The notes beneath the pieces were generated by a model. It made no database searches, was not told the DNA's origin, and saw nothing but the letters and a program-made list of their open reading frames with translations. DNA of 35,044 nt from Bacillota bacterium. Lineage in GTDB: Bacteria; Bacillota; Clostridia; Oscillospirales; Oscillospiraceae. Positions 1-7,070 of the stretch are shown piece after piece (position 1 is the stretch's first letter; the number at the start of each line of letters is the position of its first letter). The stretch lies in contig JAQXVF010000069.1 in assembly GCA_029224785.1 (NCBI GenBank), positions 1 to 35,044 on the forward strand, read 5' to 3'. The position numbers and the translations under genes were made by a program.

Positions 1-38
1 ATTACATTATAGAGTTGGCGGCGTCCAGCCGCCCCCAA

Positions 39-61
39 GGGACAGTCCACCGGACTGTCCC
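39..61. repeat. Perfect 10-bp inverted repeat (GGGACAGTCC-ACC-GGACTGTCCC)
   Basis: Two 10-base arms are exact reverse complements around a 3-base centre. There is no U-run after it on either strand, so it is not an obvious terminator. Its compact palindromic form resembles dispersed intergenic repeats of gut Oscillospirales genomes, but only one copy is present here and that comparison is from memory. Confidence 0.6.
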
Positions 62-91
62 ATTTAGATGGGTTCGAGTCCGTTTCCCATA

Positions 92-131
92 CCAAAGAAT
101 ACGCACCCCGGGTGGGGTGCGCATTCTTTGG
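92..131. terminator. Long hairpin at the 3' end of tRNA-Leu
   Basis: 18-base arms (92-109 and 114-131) pair with one mismatch around the loop GGGT. The right arm ends in the complement of the tRNA-Leu CCA end, and the left arm begins with the CCA of a tRNA-like 3' end on the plus strand. This is the geometry expected for two converging tRNA transcripts sharing one terminator or processing hairpin. There is no clear U-run, so termination is inferred from the stem only. Confidence 0.55.
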
Positions 132-212
132 TGCGGGCAACAGGACTCGAACCTGCACGCTTTTGGCAGTGGAACCTAAATCCACCGAGTCTACCAATTC
201 CACCATGCCCGC
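129..212 (-). tRNA. tRNA-Leu (anticodon UAG), CCA encoded
   Basis: Read on the minus strand the gene starts GCGGGCATGG at 212 and ends GCCCGCA followed by an encoded CCA (131-129). The acceptor arms GCGGGCA/TGCCCGC pair. The D region GGTAGAC, the anticodon stem GTGGA/TCCAC with loop TTTAGGT, a short type II variable arm and the T arm with GGTTCGAGTCC are all visible. The loop gives anticodon UAG, reading CUA and other CUN leucine codons. The gene is complete. Its first 35 nucleotides and its upstream region are duplicated at 881-977, which marks the site as a recombination target. Confidence 0.95.
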
Positions 213-275
213 ATATTCACTTATTCCTCTATTTTTACACGGGGAAGTTACCCGAGGTGGGGCATTTCGCTTGAT
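178..275. repeat. Direct repeat copy 1: 5' half of tRNA-Leu plus its upstream region
   Basis: This stretch matches 881-977 with only scattered differences. It covers tRNA-Leu nucleotides 1-35 and about 60 bp upstream of the gene (shared blocks include TTTTTACACGGGGA and ACCCGAGG). The match begins inside the tRNA anticodon. This copy is fused to the intact 3' half of the tRNA, so it supplies the functional 5' half and probably the promoter. It is interpreted as one attachment-site arm of an inserted element spanning about 276-880. Confidence 0.8.
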
Positions 276-331
276 CCACGATTTATAAAAACAGGCAGTA
301 CCCGTTTTTAGAGAACCTATTGCGCAACATA

Positions 332-850
332 TTATCGTGTTGCCCACAAAATGAAGTCAATTTTTTTGACATTCGTAATATTCGTTCCGGGAAACTGCTG
401 ATTGAACACGGCCAGTTTTTTGATCGCTTCGTCGGTTTTATACCAATCACAAATCTTCTGGTACAGCTGTATTGTTTTCTGAAGCCTGTCTTTTTCGTAG
501 GAATATGGTGTGCGAAGCCCCAGGTTTTGCAAGACAAACTTATCCCATATGGGCATATTGGGATTTACTGTTGCCAGAAGTTTGCTGCTAAACGATGCAT
601 GGATAGAACCTGTTTCCTGATGCAGGTAAGTCACAATATCTTCAAAAGAAAGATCCTGATTATTCTTGTATTTTTCCAGATATGTGTAATAGCTTGCATA
701 GAAGCTGGCCGGCCTTTGCCGTATTCGGTAGAAACCATTGAAAACCCTCTGAAACGCAACATCGGATGAAACATCGGTTTCGTGGACACGCTTCATAATC
801 CAGTTGTATTTCTCTATACCAATTTCTACTCTATCTAAAATCGTTTCCAT
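332..850 (-). CDS. Unrecognised 172-aa protein of the tRNA-Leu insert
   Basis: I cannot name the family with confidence. The 172-residue protein is rich in aromatic and lysine residues and appears soluble and mostly helical, with no signal peptide or membrane segment. The segment around residues 90-110 (SSKLLATVNPNMPIWDKFV) resembles a block I associate with orphan helix-hairpin-helix (DNA-glycosylase-fold-like) proteins, where a Lys/Asp pair follows a conserved Ser; this is weak. The start at 850 follows a GGAAGG-like ribosome site. The gene is visibly more AT-rich than everything around it and is the only gene between the two tRNA-derived repeats, so it is probably the horizontally acquired cargo of a small element. 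Confidence 0.7.
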   Translation of the reverse strand: METILDRVEIGIEKYNWIMKRVHETDVSSDVAFQRVFNGFYRIRQRPASFYASYYTYLEKYKNNQDLSFEDIVTYLHQETGSIHASFSSKLLATVNPNMPIWDKFVLQNLGLRTPYSYEKDRLQKTIQLYQKICDWYKTDEAIKKLAVFNQQFPGTNITNVKKIDFILWATR

Positions 851-880
851 AGGAAAACCTTCCCTAAGGTGACAGCACCG

Positions 881-977
881 AAATCCACCGAGTCTACCAA
901 TTCCACCATGCCCGCATATTCACTTTTTCCTCTGATTTTTACACGGGGAGATACCCGAGGCGGGGCGTTTCGCCGGT
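881..977. repeat. Direct repeat copy 2: truncated tRNA-Leu 5' half
   Basis: This is the second copy of the repeat at 178-275. Positions 881-915 are the first 35 nucleotides of tRNA-Leu (minus strand) and the rest is the upstream region. Homology stops inside the anticodon; beyond it lies GGTGACAGCACC (869-880), a short inverted repeat. The remnant lacks the 3' half and cannot make a tRNA. It is probably the original chromosomal 5' half left behind when the element inserted. The copies differ at several positions, so the event is not recent or the incoming arm came from another strain. Confidence 0.8.
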
Positions 978-1067
978 TCCGCTCTCCCATCATACCATGA
1001 CCAAACCACCGTGTCAATGCATTTTGTCCCCCGGACGGCCATAGAGTACACCATAGGGGGTATGTCT

Positions 1068-1841
1068 ATGCGCAAAATGGACCTGATTCTCATCGCCGCG
1101 GCCCTGGCGGCCGCCATCCTGATCATTCTGACCGTGTTCTGCCATCCCGCCGTGGAGACCGGTTCCTGGGGACTCAGCTTCCGTCAGGAGGGGATGCCCC
1201 CGGTGGGCACCGCCGGCATCGCCCAGCTTCAGGCACTGAACGCCGCCTATGTGGGTAGCACTGAGGAAAAAACCATCTACCTGACCTTCGACGCAGGCTA
1301 TGAAAACGGCTGCACCGCTCAGATCCTGGACGTGCTGAAGGCCCACAACGCCCCGGCGGCCTTCTTTTTGGTAGGCAACTATATCGAAAAGAACGCCGAC
1401 CTGGTGCGCCGGATGGCGGAGGAGGGCCACACCGTGGGCAACCACACCATGCACCACTACGACATGAGCAAGATCTCCGACCGCGCTTCTTTCGAAAAGG
1501 AGCTGAACGATCTGGCGGAGCTGTACCGTCAGACCACCGGCCGGGAGATGGAGAAATTCTACCGCCCGCCCCAGGGCATTTACAGCGAGGAGAACCTGAA
1601 AATGGCAAAAGAGATGGGGTATCACACCGTGTTTTGGAGCCTTGCGTACGTGGACTGGAAAAACGACGCCCAGCCCACCCGGGAGGAGGCCTTTCTCAAG
1701 CTGATCCCCCGGATCCACAACGGCGCCGTGGTGCTGCTCCACTCCACCTCCAAAACCAACGCGGAGATTCTGGACGAGCTGCTGACCAAATGGGAGGAAA
1801 TGGGGTATTCCTTCGCGCCCATTTCGGAGCTGTTTGCATAA
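1068..1841 (+). CDS. Polysaccharide deacetylase, PdaA-like
   Basis: A 257-residue membrane-anchored NodB-homology deacetylase, probably acting on peptidoglycan (PdaA-type removal of acetyl groups from muramic acid). Residues 5-24 form a single N-terminal membrane anchor. The NodB motifs appear in order: TFDAGYENG (motif 1, with the DAG variant typical of PdaA), GNHTMHH (motif 2, metal histidines), RPPQG (motif 3), W..DW (motif 4) and LLHS (motif 5). The start at 1068 is chosen because GGGGG at 1056-1060 is 7 bases upstream; the ATG at 1062 is too close. It stands alone, ends in a strong hairpin and converges with the IMP dehydrogenase gene. Confidence 0.9.
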   Translation: MRKMDLILIAAALAAAILIILTVFCHPAVETGSWGLSFRQEGMPPVGTAGIAQLQALNAAYVGSTEEKTIYLTFDAGYENGCTAQILDVLKAHNAPAAFFLVGNYIEKNADLVRRMAEEGHTVGNHTMHHYDMSKISDRASFEKELNDLAELYRQTTGREMEKFYRPPQGIYSEENLKMAKEMGYHTVFWSLAYVDWKNDAQPTREEAFLKLIPRIHNGAVVLLHSTSKTNAEILDELLTKWEEMGYSFAPISELFA

Positions 1842-1846
1842 AAGAA

Positions 1847-1878
1847 GCGCCTTTCCCGCAGGAAAGGCGCATTTTCTT
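1847..1878. terminator. Rho-independent terminator between convergent genes
   Basis: Perfect 10-bp stem GCGCCTTTCC/GGAAAGGCGC with loop CGCA followed by ATTTTCTT on the plus strand. It ends the deacetylase transcript and probably also stops the opposing IMP dehydrogenase transcript. Confidence 0.9.
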
Positions 1879-3382
1879 ACTTATTGCTGGGGCCGGAGCG
1901 GAGGGTAACATCGTGGTAGCCGCCCTCCACGATGGAGACGGAGGACACCAGGGTCAGCTTGGCCTCCCGCTGCAGGTCGGGGATGTTGGTAACGCCCACG
2001 TTGCACATGGTGCTCCTGACCTTGTACAGGGATGCCTCCACATTGTCGTGGAGAGGGCCGGCGTAAGTCACATAGGAGTCCACGCCTTCCTCGAAGGTCA
2101 GCTTGGTGGCGCCGCCCAGGTCGTAGCGCTGCCAGTTCCGGGCGCGGTTGGAGCCTTCGCCCCAGTACTCCTTCATGTACACGCCGTTGACCAGCACCTT
2201 GGGGGTGGGGCCTTCGTCGAACCGGGCGAAATACCGGCCCAGCATCAAAAAGTCCGCGCCCATGGCCAGCGCCAGGGTCATGTGGTAATCGTGGACGATG
2301 CCGCCGTCGGAGCAGATGGGCACATAGATGCCGGTCTCCCGGAAGTACTCATCCCGGGCCTCCGCCACCTCGATCAGCGCGGTGGCCTGGCCCCGTCCGA
2401 TGCCCTTGGTCTCACGGGTGATGCAGATGGAGCCGCCTCCAATGCCCACCTTCACAAAGTCCGCACCGGCTCTTGCCAGGAACAGGAAGCCGTCCCGGTC
2501 CACCACGTTGCCGGCGCCGATCTTCACGGTGTCGCCGTAGTTCTCCCGGACCCAGGCGATGGTCTTCTGCTGCCAGCAGGTGTAGCCCTCGGAGGAGTCG
2601 ATGACCAGCACGTCCGCACCGGCCTTCAGCAGGGCAGGGATCCGGGTGGCGTAGTCCCGGGTGTTGACGCCGGCGCCCACCAGATAGCGCTTCTGGCTGT
2701 CCAGCAGCTCCAGGGGGTTGTCCTTATGGGAGGCGTAGTCCTTGCGGAACACGAAATACATCAGCCTGCCGTCCTTGTCCACAATGGGCAGGGAGTTGAG
2801 CTTGTGATCCCAGATGATGTCGTTGGCTTCCTTCAGGGTGGTCTCTGCGGGAGCGGTGACCAGCTTGTCCAGCGGAGTCATGAAGGAGGCCACCTTCTCG
2901 TCGGTGCTCATACGGGAAACCCGGTAGTCCCGGCTGGACACGATGCCCAGCAGCTTGCCGTTGGCGGTGCCGTCGTCGGTGATGGCCACGGTGGAGAAGC
3001 CGTTCTTTGCCTTCAGCGCCAGCACATCCGCCAGGGTGTTTTCCGGGGTCAGGTTGGAAGCGGAAACCACAAAGCCCGCCTTGTGGCCCTTGACCTTGGC
3101 CACCATGGCCGCCTGGTCCTCAACGGACTGGGAGCCGTAGATGAAGCTGATGCCGCCCTCCTTTGCCAGGGCGATGGCCAGGGTGTCGTTGGACACAGAC
3201 TGCATCACCGCGGAAGTCAGGGGCACGTTCAGAGAGATGGCAGGCTCCTCAAAGCCCTTGCGGTACTTGGTCAGCGGGGTACGCAGGGACACCCGGTCCG
3301 GAATGCACTCCTCGGAAGTGTAGCCGGGAATCAGAAGATACTCGCTGAAGGTGTGGCTGGGTTCCTTGTAATAATACGCCAT
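1877..3382 (-). CDS. guaB: IMP dehydrogenase (Tritrichomonas foetus-like type)
   Basis: A 501-residue IMP dehydrogenase, converting IMP to XMP with NAD+ in guanine nucleotide synthesis. The catalytic loop [12 protein letters not shown] places the catalytic Cys at 320. CBS-domain sequence interrupts the barrel at about residues 105-220. The flap carries RARNWQRYD, with the Arg-Tyr pair that activates water. Both the loop and the flap match the protozoan T. foetus enzyme as I remember it rather than the GPGSICTTR loop of Bacillus GuaB. An AGGAGG site precedes the start. YitT lies 47 bp upstream on the same strand. Confidence 0.95.
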   Translation of the reverse strand: MAYYYKEPSHTFSEYLLIPGYTSEECIPDRVSLRTPLTKYRKGFEEPAISLNVPLTSAVMQSVSNDTLAIALAKEGGISFIYGSQSVEDQAAMVAKVKGHKAGFVVSASNLTPENTLADVLALKAKNGFSTVAITDDGTANGKLLGIVSSRDYRVSRMSTDEKVASFMTPLDKLVTAPAETTLKEANDIIWDHKLNSLPIVDKDGRLMYFVFRKDYASHKDNPLELLDSQKRYLVGAGVNTRDYATRIPALLKAGADVLVIDSSEGYTCWQQKTIAWVRENYGDTVKIGAGNVVDRDGFLFLARAGADFVKVGIGGGSICITRETKGIGRGQATALIEVAEARDEYFRETGIYVPICSDGGIVHDYHMTLALAMGADFLMLGRYFARFDEGPTPKVLVNGVYMKEYWGEGSNRARNWQRYDLGGATKLTFEEGVDSYVTYAGPLHDNVEASLYKVRSTMCNVGVTNIPDLQREAKLTLVSSVSIVEGGYHDVTLRSGPSNK

Positions 3383-3429
3383 TGGACTGTCCTCCTATGA
3401 TAGTTTATGGAAGCGGAAAACCGCACTGT

Positions 3430-4350
3430 TTATGTAAGATTGCCGTCGCCCCGGTCGAAAATCTCCAGGGTGTCGTTGCCCTCTTTGTCCAGGTGCTTGA
3501 AATTGCCGAAAACCTCGTTGACCTGGCTCAGCACCGCGAAGGATCCGGGGAACTGCCGGACGATGTTGGTCACGGCAAACACCTGGGATTTGTTGACGAT
3601 GCAGATCAGGATGCTGATGGGCTTGCCCTGGTACATTCCCTTTCCGGGCACCAGGGTTGCGGTGTGGCGGAGCCGGCGGATCAGCTCTGCCGCCAGAGCA
3701 TCCGGCTCCCGGGTGATGATCTCCACCCGGACGGCGCTGCGGCCGCTTTTGGACAGGTGGTCGGTGGTAAAGGAGCTGGTGAAGCAGTAGACGATGCACA
3801 TCAGCACCGGCTCGATCTGGTAGTCATAGACGAAAAAGGAGATGCCCGCCACCACACAGTTGATGACGAAGGTCACCCAGAAGAAATTCAGCTCCGGGTG
3901 CCACTTGTGGATCAGGGCGGAGACGAAATCCGTGCCGCCGGAGTGGGCGCTGATCCGCACCAGCATGCTGTAGCAGCCGCCGAAGATCAGACCGGCTACG
4001 AAGGGGCCCATCAGGGTGCTGGTGCCGTTGTCCGTATGATAGGCATAGCGGGAAAGATCCACCCGGTCCAGCACCAGAAGCATCAGAGAAAAGGTGACCA
4101 CATAGGTCATACTCCGCTTGGCCACATCCCGGCTCACCAGAAAATAGGCGGCGACCGCCAGGGGGACATTGATGACCAGGCTCAGATAGCCCAGGCGGAT
4201 GCCGTAGACATACTGGATCATGGTGCAGATGCCGTTCAGCCCTGCCGGAGCAAACCTGTTGGGAAACACGAAAAGCTGGTAATTGACCGCACAGACGCAG
4301 GCCACGGCCATAATGCACAGATAGGTCCAAATCTTTTTTCTGTAACGCAT
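3430..4350 (-). CDS. YitT family membrane protein (DUF2179 C-terminus)
   Basis: A 306-residue protein with about five hydrophobic segments in residues 8-190 and a soluble C-terminal domain (about 205-300). The pattern of the first half (AGLNGICTMIQYVYG, GGTDFVSALI) is typical of YitT/DUF161, and the tail corresponds to DUF2179. The molecular function of the family is not established. It lies immediately upstream of guaB and is probably transcribed with it. Confidence 0.88.
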   Translation of the reverse strand: MRYRKKIWTYLCIMAVACVCAVNYQLFVFPNRFAPAGLNGICTMIQYVYGIRLGYLSLVINVPLAVAAYFLVSRDVAKRSMTYVVTFSLMLLVLDRVDLSRYAYHTDNGTSTLMGPFVAGLIFGGCYSMLVRISAHSGGTDFVSALIHKWHPELNFFWVTFVINCVVAGISFFVYDYQIEPVLMCIVYCFTSSFTTDHLSKSGRSAVRVEIITREPDALAAELIRRLRHTATLVPGKGMYQGKPISILICIVNKSQVFAVTNIVRQFPGSFAVLSQVNEVFGNFKHLDKEGNDTLEIFDRGDGNLT

Positions 4351-4488
4351 ATCCGATTCCCTCTGTCTCGGGGCACACGCCCCAATTCTATTGTAGGAAT
4401 CATAACACAGTTTTCCCCAGGAATCAAGGGAGAAAAACGCATGAAGGATGGCGCTTTTTCCCCTGTTTTTTGGTGACAGAGAAACAAA

Positions 4489-4514
4489 GAAGAACGGCCC
4501 GGGGGTCGTTCTTC
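4489..4514 (-). terminator. Terminator of the nrdR/SdpI-like operon
   Basis: On the minus strand a stem built from GAAGAACG/CGTTCTTC plus inner C/G pairs is followed by TTTGTTTCT, just downstream of the SdpI-like gene stop. Confidence 0.7.
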
Positions 4515-4521
4515 CTGAGCG

Positions 4522-4980
4522 TTATTTTCCGCGGCGGCGATTGCCGTTCCGATCGAACAGCACTGCCATGGTAATGTCGATGCCGATGCAGGAGGCGGCC
4601 ACCAGGCCCAGCTCCCACAGGGCACAGCGCAGGGCGACGCCGACGGAGCCCTCCAGCTCCCCGGAGGAAAACCGGGTGGAGATCAGCAGCATCACCACCA
4701 GCAGCACCAGCCCCAGAGCGGTCCACACAATACCGGCAATGCGCTGAGCGGCCTTCCATGCCTCCTGGCTGCCCATGCCGAAGTAGCAGCGGTAGCCAAA
4801 GAAATGGTTGGCCTCCCGGGTGGGCAGCAGCATATACAGGATTCCCAGCACCAGAAGGCACACCGGGCCTATCAGAATGGCAAACCGCAGCACCGGCTGG
4901 ATGTGCCCCATCAGGGCGTCCAGCTTGGGAAGGATCTCCGCAATGTTGAAATTGTCGAGTAGGCTTTTGATCTTTTCCAT
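4522..4980 (-). CDS. SdpI/YhfL-like small membrane protein
   Basis: 152 residues with four hydrophobic segments (about 32-52, 83-103, 115-140). The motif FFGYR...S.EAWKAAQR after the first segment is the hallmark of SdpI-family proteins, whose founding member is the immunity protein against the SDP toxin in Bacillus. Many SdpI homologues are not linked to toxin loci and there is no sdpC-like gene here. The start follows an AGGAG that overlaps the nrdR end, so it is co-transcribed with nrdR. The tail is basic (NGNRRRGK). Confidence 0.75.
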   Translation of the reverse strand: MEKIKSLLDNFNIAEILPKLDALMGHIQPVLRFAILIGPVCLLVLGILYMLLPTREANHFFGYRCYFGMGSQEAWKAAQRIAGIVWTALGLVLLVVMLLISTRFSSGELEGSVGVALRCALWELGLVAASCIGIDITMAVLFDRNGNRRRGK

Positions 4981-4991
4981 GAGAAAGCTCC

Positions 4992-5444
4992 TTATTTCAC
5001 CTGCAGGTCATTGATCTCCTGAATAAAGCTGCTGACGTCCTGGAACCGGCGGTACACCGAGGCGAAGCGGATATACGCCACCTCGTCGATGGGGCGGATC
5101 CGGGCCAGCACCATCTGACCGATCCGGTCTGTGGTGATCTCCCGGTCCAGGGAGTTCTGGACGCTCTGCTCGATCTCGGAGGTTATGGCCTCCATCTGCT
5201 CCATGCTGATCTGCCGCTTGTCAAAGGCCCGGACCATGCTGTTGAGGACCTTGGCCCGGTCGAAATTCTGGCGGGAGCCGTCCCGCTTGACCACGATGAT
5301 GGGCATGGTCTCGATGGTCTCGTAGGTGGTAAACCGGCGCTGGCAGGAGATACACTCCCGGCGCCGGCGAATGCTGAGATTGTCCTCGGAATGGCGGGAA
5401 TCCACCACTTTGCTTTCCTGTTCGCCGCAATAGGGGCATTTCAC
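4992..5444 (-). CDS. nrdR: Transcriptional repressor NrdR
   Basis: 150 residues, the usual length. The N-terminal zinc ribbon MKCPYCG...CISCQRRF supplies four metal cysteines (residues 3, 6, 31, 34), and the ATP-cone follows at about 49-139 (VVKRDGSRQNFD). NrdR senses ATP/dATP and represses ribonucleotide reductase genes. It is first in a two-gene operon with the SdpI-like gene and has its own promoter at 5480-5508. Confidence 0.97.
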   Translation of the reverse strand: MKCPYCGEQESKVVDSRHSEDNLSIRRRRECISCQRRFTTYETIETMPIIVVKRDGSRQNFDRAKVLNSMVRAFDKRQISMEQMEAITSEIEQSVQNSLDREITTDRIGQMVLARIRPIDEVAYIRFASVYRRFQDVSSFIQEINDLQVK

Positions 5445-5479
5445 CGGAAGCTCACTTCCCTTCTTCTGCTTTTCCTTCC

Positions 5480-5508
5480 ATTATAGCAGACTCCCCTTTT
5501 TCTGTCTA
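5480..5508 (-). promoter_or_regulatory. Sigma-A promoter of nrdR
   Basis: On the minus strand, TAGACA (5508-5503) and TATAAT (5485-5480) are separated by exactly 17 bp, 36 bp before the nrdR start. I did not see a convincing NrdR box pair. Confidence 0.75.
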
Positions 5509-5536
5509 CTTCTTTTTTCTTTTCGCCGGGTTTCCC

Positions 5537-5565
5537 TTGCCAATCCCCGGAATCTGCGGTACAAT
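5537..5565 (+). promoter_or_regulatory. Sigma-A promoter of the 5595 gene
   Basis: TTGCCA (5537-5542) and TACAAT (5560-5565) with a 17-bp spacer, 29 bp before the start codon. It is divergent from the nrdR promoter. Confidence 0.7.
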
Positions 5566-5594
5566 GAAGGAAACCATCCCAAAGGAGCTGCCCT

Positions 5595-5999
5595 ATGAAC
5601 ACCAAGTCCCTTTTCACCGCCTGGGCGGCGCTGTTTCTTCTGTGCGCCGCTCTGGGCTTCTTTCCGGAGCCGGAAAACCTGCTGAAGGCTCTGTGCGTTC
5701 TTTCCGGCCTGCTGTTTTTCCTGCCGCCGTTCCGGATGCTCCGTCTGGCCAGGGCCAGAGGCGACCGGAGGATCCCTGCCCTGCTCCGGAACCTGTCCCT
5801 GCTGTCTTTGGGTCTGACCCTGATGCTGCTGGTCCTGAATTTCCTGTCGGTGGGCTGGAGCGAAAGTGCCGGCCTGTTCGTCCACGCTCTGCTGGCGGTG
5901 GTCTCCGCCCCCATGCTGTGCCTCCGATTCTGGGGCCTGAGCCTGTTTCTGTGGGCGCTGCTGATGGTGTGCTCCGTCCGGGCAGGGAAACGCGCCTGA
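5595..5999 (+). CDS. Small four-helix membrane protein, unknown function
   Basis: 134 residues made almost entirely of four hydrophobic segments (about 5-20, 30-45, 68-85, 95-125), with a short basic loop RLARARGDRR near residue 50 and a basic C-terminus. I do not recognise a family. The start at 5595 follows AAAGGAG at a good spacing and a clear promoter, so expression is likely. It is monocistronic, between divergent nrdR and the downstream degV, which has its own promoter. Confidence 0.75.
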   Translation: MNTKSLFTAWAALFLLCAALGFFPEPENLLKALCVLSGLLFFLPPFRMLRLARARGDRRIPALLRNLSLLSLGLTLMLLVLNFLSVGWSESAGLFVHALLAVVSAPMLCLRFWGLSLFLWALLMVCSVRAGKRA

Positions 6000-6043
6000 C
6001 CTTATTGTGCCCGAAAACCGGAAAAATTCGTGGAATCCATTGA

Positions 6044-6072
6044 TTGAATTTTCTCCGGTGCCGTGGTATCAT
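6044..6072 (+). promoter_or_regulatory. Sigma-A promoter of the DegV gene
   Basis: TTGAAT (6044-6049), 17-bp spacer, TATCAT (6067-6072), 34 bp before the DegV start codon. Confidence 0.7.
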
Positions 6073-6106
6073 GGTGTTACAAGTGAGAGATAAGGAGGAA
6101 GCTGCT

Positions 6107-6970
6107 ATGGCTTACCAGATACTGACCGATTCCAGCGCCGATCTGACCGCCCGGGAAATCACCGATGCCGGTGTTCAGATCGTCCCGCTGGTTCTGCATT
6201 TCCGCGGACAGGAGCTCCGCAATCCCGGAGAAGCGGAGATCCGCGCCTTCTACGCCGCCCTTCGGGCAGGGGAGCCTGCCACCACCTCCGCCGCCAATCC
6301 CGAGGACTGGGCCGCCGTCATGGAGCCGGTGCTGCAGGCCGGAGAGGATGTGCTGGTGCTGGCCTTTTCCTCCGGTCTTTCCACCACCTGCCAGTCCGCC
6401 CGCATTGCCGCCGGCGACCTGCAGGAAACGTATCCGGACCGGAAGATCCTGGTGTCGGACACCCTCTGCGCCTCCCGTGGTCAGGGCCTTCTGGTTTGGT
6501 ACGCCGCCCGGAAGCGGCAGGAGGGCATGGACATCGACACGCTGTACGCCTGGGCAGAGGAAACCAAGCTCCGCCTGTGCCACTGGTTCACCGTGGATGA
6601 CCTGATGTTCCTCAAGCGGGGCGGACGGATCAGCGCCACCACCGCCGTGGTAGGCAGTATGCTGAACATCAAGCCCGTGCTCCATGTGGACGATGAGGGC
6701 CACCTGATCAACGTGGGCAAGGTCCGGGGCAGAAAAGCCTCCCTGGACGCGCTGGTCCGGAAGGCGGAGGAGCTGGGCGATCCGGAAAGCCTGGCGGACA
6801 CCGTGTTCCTGTGCCACGGGGACTGCGTGGAGGATGCGGAATATGTGGCCGCCAGAATGAAAGAGAAATTCGGCACCCGCACCATTTCCATCGGCTATAC
6901 CGGTGCCGTCATCGGTGCCCACTCCGGCCCGGGGACCCTGGCCCTGTTCTTCCTGGGCAAGCACCGCTGA
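6107..6970 (+). CDS. DegV family protein (FakB-like fatty acid binding)
   Basis: 287 residues, the full DegV length. It opens with YQILTDSSADL, the conserved DSSADL phosphate/carboxylate-binding block, and contains FSSGLSTTCQSA, the DTLCAS block and FLKRGGRISATTA, all diagnostic of DegV. Family members studied in Firmicutes (FakB) bind a fatty acid and present it to the FakA kinase; no fakA is in the window. The start at 6107 follows TAAGGAGG, and the longer upstream reading frame would begin inside the promoter. It ends in a very strong bidirectional hairpin. Confidence 0.93.
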   Translation: MAYQILTDSSADLTAREITDAGVQIVPLVLHFRGQELRNPGEAEIRAFYAALRAGEPATTSAANPEDWAAVMEPVLQAGEDVLVLAFSSGLSTTCQSARIAAGDLQETYPDRKILVSDTLCASRGQGLLVWYAARKRQEGMDIDTLYAWAEETKLRLCHWFTVDDLMFLKRGGRISATTAVVGSMLNIKPVLHVDDEGHLINVGKVRGRKASLDALVRKAEELGDPESLADTVFLCHGDCVEDAEYVAARMKEKFGTRTISIGYTGAVIGAHSGPGTLALFFLGKHR

Positions 6971-7005
6971 GAAAGCGCCGGATCCGGCGATCCTGAAAAA
7001 AACCA

Positions 7006-7050
7006 CCCCCGGCAGGGAAATGAAATGTTCATTTCCCTGCCGGGGGTTTT
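7006..7050. terminator. Strong bidirectional terminator
   Basis: A perfect 19-bp stem (7006-7024 with 7028-7046), 3-base loop, followed by TTTT on the plus strand; upstream A-runs would give U-runs on the minus strand. It separates convergent degV and the MFS gene. Confidence 0.92.
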
Positions 7051-7070
7051 CCGTTTTGTTTGGGGGAAAC

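Noticed and set aside
1..93. A tRNA 3' end on the plus strand (GGGTTCGAGTCC ... CCCATACCA)
   Set aside because: The T-loop sequence and CCA look like a tRNA, but the T stem does not pair and no matching acceptor 5' strand is in the window. It may be a degenerate remnant, possibly disrupted by the palindrome at 39-61; not called.
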